A program made the position numbers and the translations under genes. Shown piece by piece: positions 60,730 through 64,000 of a stretch of 64,000 nucleotides of DNA. The notes below the pieces were generated by a model. It saw only the letters and a program-made list of their open reading frames with translations, did no database searches and was not told where the DNA came from. Within the stretch, counting starts at the first letter, position 1, and each line of letters opens with the position of its first letter. Source of the DNA: Trematomus loennbergii (lineage: Eukaryota > Chordata > Actinopteri > Perciformes > Nototheniidae); assembly GCA_012861695.1 (NCBI GenBank), contig JAAOOA010000016.1:19917702-19981701 (forward strand), written 5' to 3'.

Positions 60730-62780
60730 TGCAGTAGGTGCAAACAAATGGCTGCCTCTTAATTAAAGAGCGCTTTCATCAAGAGCATCCCAATGACCTT
60801 CCTAATTATGGATGTCTAGTTGATGGGGTCAAGACAATGTTATCGTAATCAACAAAGCTCTAATGGCACCGATGAGGGCTCATTTAGTCTCATCGAATAA
60901 CTCAGTGGGCTTTTAGAGAATATTACCAGAAGCCAATCACTGAGTGACCTTCCAGTGCCCCATATCCACATACAGTATAGCTGCTTGTTCTCCTGAAAAT
61001 GATATCCCCATATCTGTCAATTACTTTTAGCTGGAAACACATCTCCAGGATTGTTTGTTTTTGAGTCATTATAAACAGTCTGCAGAAGACAAGGTCCTGG
61101 TGAATGGGTCAAACAAATGAAGGTTTTGCACACAGAAAATTGTTGATATGTTTCCCTCAAAACGTAACTGAATATGCAATTCCCAACATTATATTGTAGG
61201 AGACAGGCTAGCATGCGTGCATCCCGTACCTTGAATTTATCATAATCTTTATGAAAGTACTGGACCAGACTATGTCACCTGAGGAGGCAGCCATTTTGAT
61301 GTATATGTGTGCTTAAACATGATTGTTGATAACTGGCCTGTTGCTACATTTTGATGTTAAGACTCATTTTTGTCACGTTCCTGCTACTTTCTCTGAAATT
61401 GTACTAACTGTGGGAGAGAGTACATGCTTATTGCAGTATGTTAAGACTAGATATACTTATATTTATTCCTTTTAGGCCTATAAATAAATATAAGGTTTGG
61501 TATCGATATTGGTGCCTACCTTACTTTGAAGAACTTGACAATTTTCTGACCCTAGATGGTATTGTCAGGTAATTCAACCTGTTTTTTATCTTGTCCTCAG
61601 GGATTAATAATACATACCGGGACACAACCATGTCTAAACTGTGACCTAGTTGAATATTCCCACTGTATCCAGGAAATGACAGTTCTCAGCACGATTACCT
61701 CAATGTGAATTTCCCTATTCTACATTTGCTTGCAGTTGAAAGACAATTTTCCTATTATGTAATGCCAAAAAGAATAACTCAAGAAGTTTTGCTTTCTTAA
61801 CTGTTTTATTTGACTCAAATATATTTAGAAGTGCACCATATTCTGTAAATATATTGTTGGATTAATACTTGCTAAATTGCCTAGTTTTACATTGTTTTTC
61901 CTTGTTCTACAATCCCTCTTTCCAAATGTATCAGATATGGAATTTTACCTCATTGAGACTCTTCACTAAAGGATTTTAAAAATCCCTCCAGTTGTACCAT
62001 TTCAGGTGATAAACCACACTGAAACTATGCTAGTTTAGTTCACATCATTCAAATCAAGGTCTGGTGTTCTACAGTCGGGGCTTAGTGTCAGTCACTGTGG
62101 GCCTATTTTAATTTTTACATATGTTAATTTCAAACAAAATCATGTGAATCATTTTTATTTCCTAGGTCCAAAAGTGTATTTGAAAGAAATTGAATAATCT
62201 GGGATCTTTAAATTGTACTTTTATTTTTTACACATTTAAAAAATAACTTTGAGAAATTAACATTCCTTATTAAAAAATCCCAGAATAAACGTTATTTTAT
62301 ATTATTTTGAATTGTTGTTTTTGTAAATCCAGAGTTGTACAAAATAAAGTCACGTATATGCTAATTTTGTTCGCTTGGTCATTTTTAAATAGAAACAATT
62401 GTGTTATCCTTGTCATTTAAAAAAAGAAAAACATGCCATTTTGGCTTTAAATGTGTCCTCAGTTGCTTAACTGCAGAGCTCCTTAACAACAAATTTGGTA
62501 ATTTTTCCACATTTACAAAAAAAGATAAGGAAAATCCCACATTGTTCATATAATGACTTAATTTGCTATAATTTAATATTAAACAAAACCGCCTCTATTG
62601 GTCCTTCCTTTACTGACAGAATTCCAGTTCCACGTCTCCATGGCAAATTGAGATCACATTTCGTGTTGTTGTGCATGCACCGGCTCGTTTCCATAGTCAC
62701 CAGTGTGTTTGCACTAGTTAAGTTGGACAGGGATAGTGCTGTATTGTTGAAACTACTCAGTGAACTCTCTAACTATTAAA
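60730..62780 (+). other. Intergenic region ATG16-like to tex36
   Basis: About 2 kb, AT-rich. I searched it for WD40-type exons (GH...WD pattern) and saw none. No gene or clear repeat to report. Confidence 0.5.
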
Positions 62781-64000
62781 ATGGTGAAAGGTGCAATGCG
62801 ATGTTCTTCAATGAGTAATGGTGGCAAATGGGTAAGAAATCCTTAATTTCAACACATAATCAGATCATTACAAATAATAACATCGTATTGCTTTGTTTTG
62901 TAACAAGCTTTTCTCTCCTATTTCTTCTCAGTTTGCTCATGAAGTTTTACCAGAAAAAGAGAAAAGGAGTCGTGAGGCTTGTACGAGCACTGGGATCATG
63001 CTGACTCAGGTTAAATCAGCACTGCCTGAGGCTTTGAACTTGGAGCGCTTTCCTAAATCGAAATCTCAGCAGGTGTGTTTACACAAAGGATAGTATAGTG
63101 TTTTTTCACAGCATATATGGCCCAGGGCTTTGAAAGATAAAATAACATTGCACTTCTTATCAAAGCAAATCTGCCAGTAAGGAACTGCCTCCTTGTTTTA
63201 TCCCTTTAGACATGTGTCTTCACTTGTATTTAACCTACCATTTTTACAATTTGAGTTTCTTTATAGAAATCCAGAGAGTATCCTTTCTCCAGCCATGACA
63301 ACAAGAATGCCTTAAAAGACAACATCTCTGTCTTCAGTAATGTAAGTACAAATACAGATTCCAGTAGGGCTGTGCAATTAATCGTATTTTAATCGCGATT
63401 ACGATTATGGCTTGCAACGATTACGAAAACAACGTAATCGAAATAAAACGATTATTATTTTTATAAAAAAAAAAAAAAAAAGTAATTATTATTATTATTT
63501 TTTTTTTTTGGTTTTTCAGTTGAATTATACTTAAAGTTCAGGGTAATCAACTGTTAAAACATACTGTTCACATTTTTGTTTCAATAAATGGATGTTTTCA
63601 AAGTAAATGGATAATCGTTTTTAATAATCGTGATATCAATTATTGACCAAAATAATCGTGATTAGGATTTTTGCTATAATCGCACAGCCCTAGATTCCAG
63701 CCATTATAAAATGTTCACATCCGTCCCCACGTTGCACCTTTTAAAAGGACACCTCTTTTCTGTATCATGTTGATATCCCTCAGGGTGTAGGACTCAGGAA
63801 GAGTCTTAATGATCCCAGACAGCAACACTCCCATTTCTGCCTGTCCCATGACGGAGCTTACAGCAGCTCTGAAGAAACCGAGGGGAACATGTCGGTCCAA
63901 CACACTGAATTCACGGTGAAGCAGGCTGTTAATGTTCCCACCAGCACCAGGCGATTCCCCCACAACCACAAGCAGAAAGCTGCAGAGGCAGCTCTGGAGG
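62781..64000 (+). CDS. tex36: TEX36-like testis-expressed protein, 5' part (continues beyond window)
   Basis: Exons 62781-62831, 62932-63072, 63267-63341 and 63784-64000 (open at the window end), all phase 0. Reads MVKGAMRCSSMSNGGKW, then FAHEVLPEKEKRSREACTST, EYPFSSHDNKNALKDN, GVGLRKSLNDPRQQHSHF and TSTRRFPHNHKQKAAEAALE. The start (M-x-KG...GxWF-H), the FPFSxHDNxxxL motif and the RRFPxxxK segment fit TEX36, a small, poorly characterised protein expressed in testis. Its position beside edrf1 matches the mammalian order. No frame breaks were seen in this gene. Confidence 0.85.
63365..63692. mobile_element. hAT-type MITE in a tex36 intron
   Basis: 328-bp element with inverted ends TAGGGCTGTGC...GCACAGCCCTA, flanked by a perfect 8-bp duplication GATTCCAG (63357-63364 and 63693-63700). 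Eight-base duplications identify the hAT superfamily. The interior is AT-rich with repeated AATCG words and A/T runs. Confidence 0.85.

Noticed and set aside
58756..64000. One gene joining the ATG16-like exons to the tex36 exons
   Set aside because: The ATG16-like frame ends in a stop, tex36 has its own start and matches a separate known family, and 2 kb of non-coding sequence lies between.
1..64000. CRISPR array, bacterial operons, tRNA or rRNA genes
   Set aside because: The only regular array (9296-9751) has no spacers. No cloverleaf-like or rRNA-like sequence was recognised, and the gene structure is eukaryotic throughout.

Overview
The window looks like chromosomal DNA of a ray-finned (teleost) fish, probably a percomorph; the finer placement is inference. 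Evidence: intron-split vertebrate genes with short introns, an AT-rich background, many truncated fish-type LINE 3' ends, and several families of short inverted-repeat DNA transposons. I see no bacterial, viral or organellar genes.

Layout. From about 8.3 to 31.8 kb, on the + strand, lie the last twelve coding exons of adam12. They run from the end of the metalloprotease domain through disintegrin, cysteine-rich, EGF-like and transmembrane segments to a proline-rich tail. Bases 1-8276 are upstream intron. From 35.4 to 43.3 kb (+) is a complete dhx32 in eleven exons. From 57.5 down to 45.2 kb (-) is a complete edrf1 in about 25 exons, tail-to-tail with dhx32. From 58.76 to 60.73 kb (+), head-to-head with edrf1, is a small six-exon gene whose product resembles only the ATG5-binding and coiled-coil half of ATG16 and has no WD40 repeats. 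From 62.78 kb to the window end (+) is the 5' part of tex36. From recall, ADAM12, DHX32, EDRF1 and TEX36 are neighbours on human 10q26, so the block is conserved synteny with intervening mammalian genes missing here.

The genes do not form a pathway: a membrane metalloprotease, a degenerate DEAH-family protein, a TPR-containing erythroid factor, an autophagy-like coiled coil and a testis-associated protein. The most unusual items are (1) the ATG16-like gene without WD40; (2) an uninterrupted 222-codon ORF with several N-glycosylation sequons and a TATA-like box inside an adam12 intron; (3) dhx32 with altered Walker A and DEAH motifs; (4) a recurring pattern of single-base losses, mostly in short homopolymers, that breaks frames in three adjacent genes and possibly a fourth, most simply explained as assembly error; (5) three similar copies of a TTAA-flanked palindromic mobile element.

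Gene identities come from comparing exon translations with remembered family sequences. No database search was run. Repeat boundaries are approximate unless a target-site duplication is stated.
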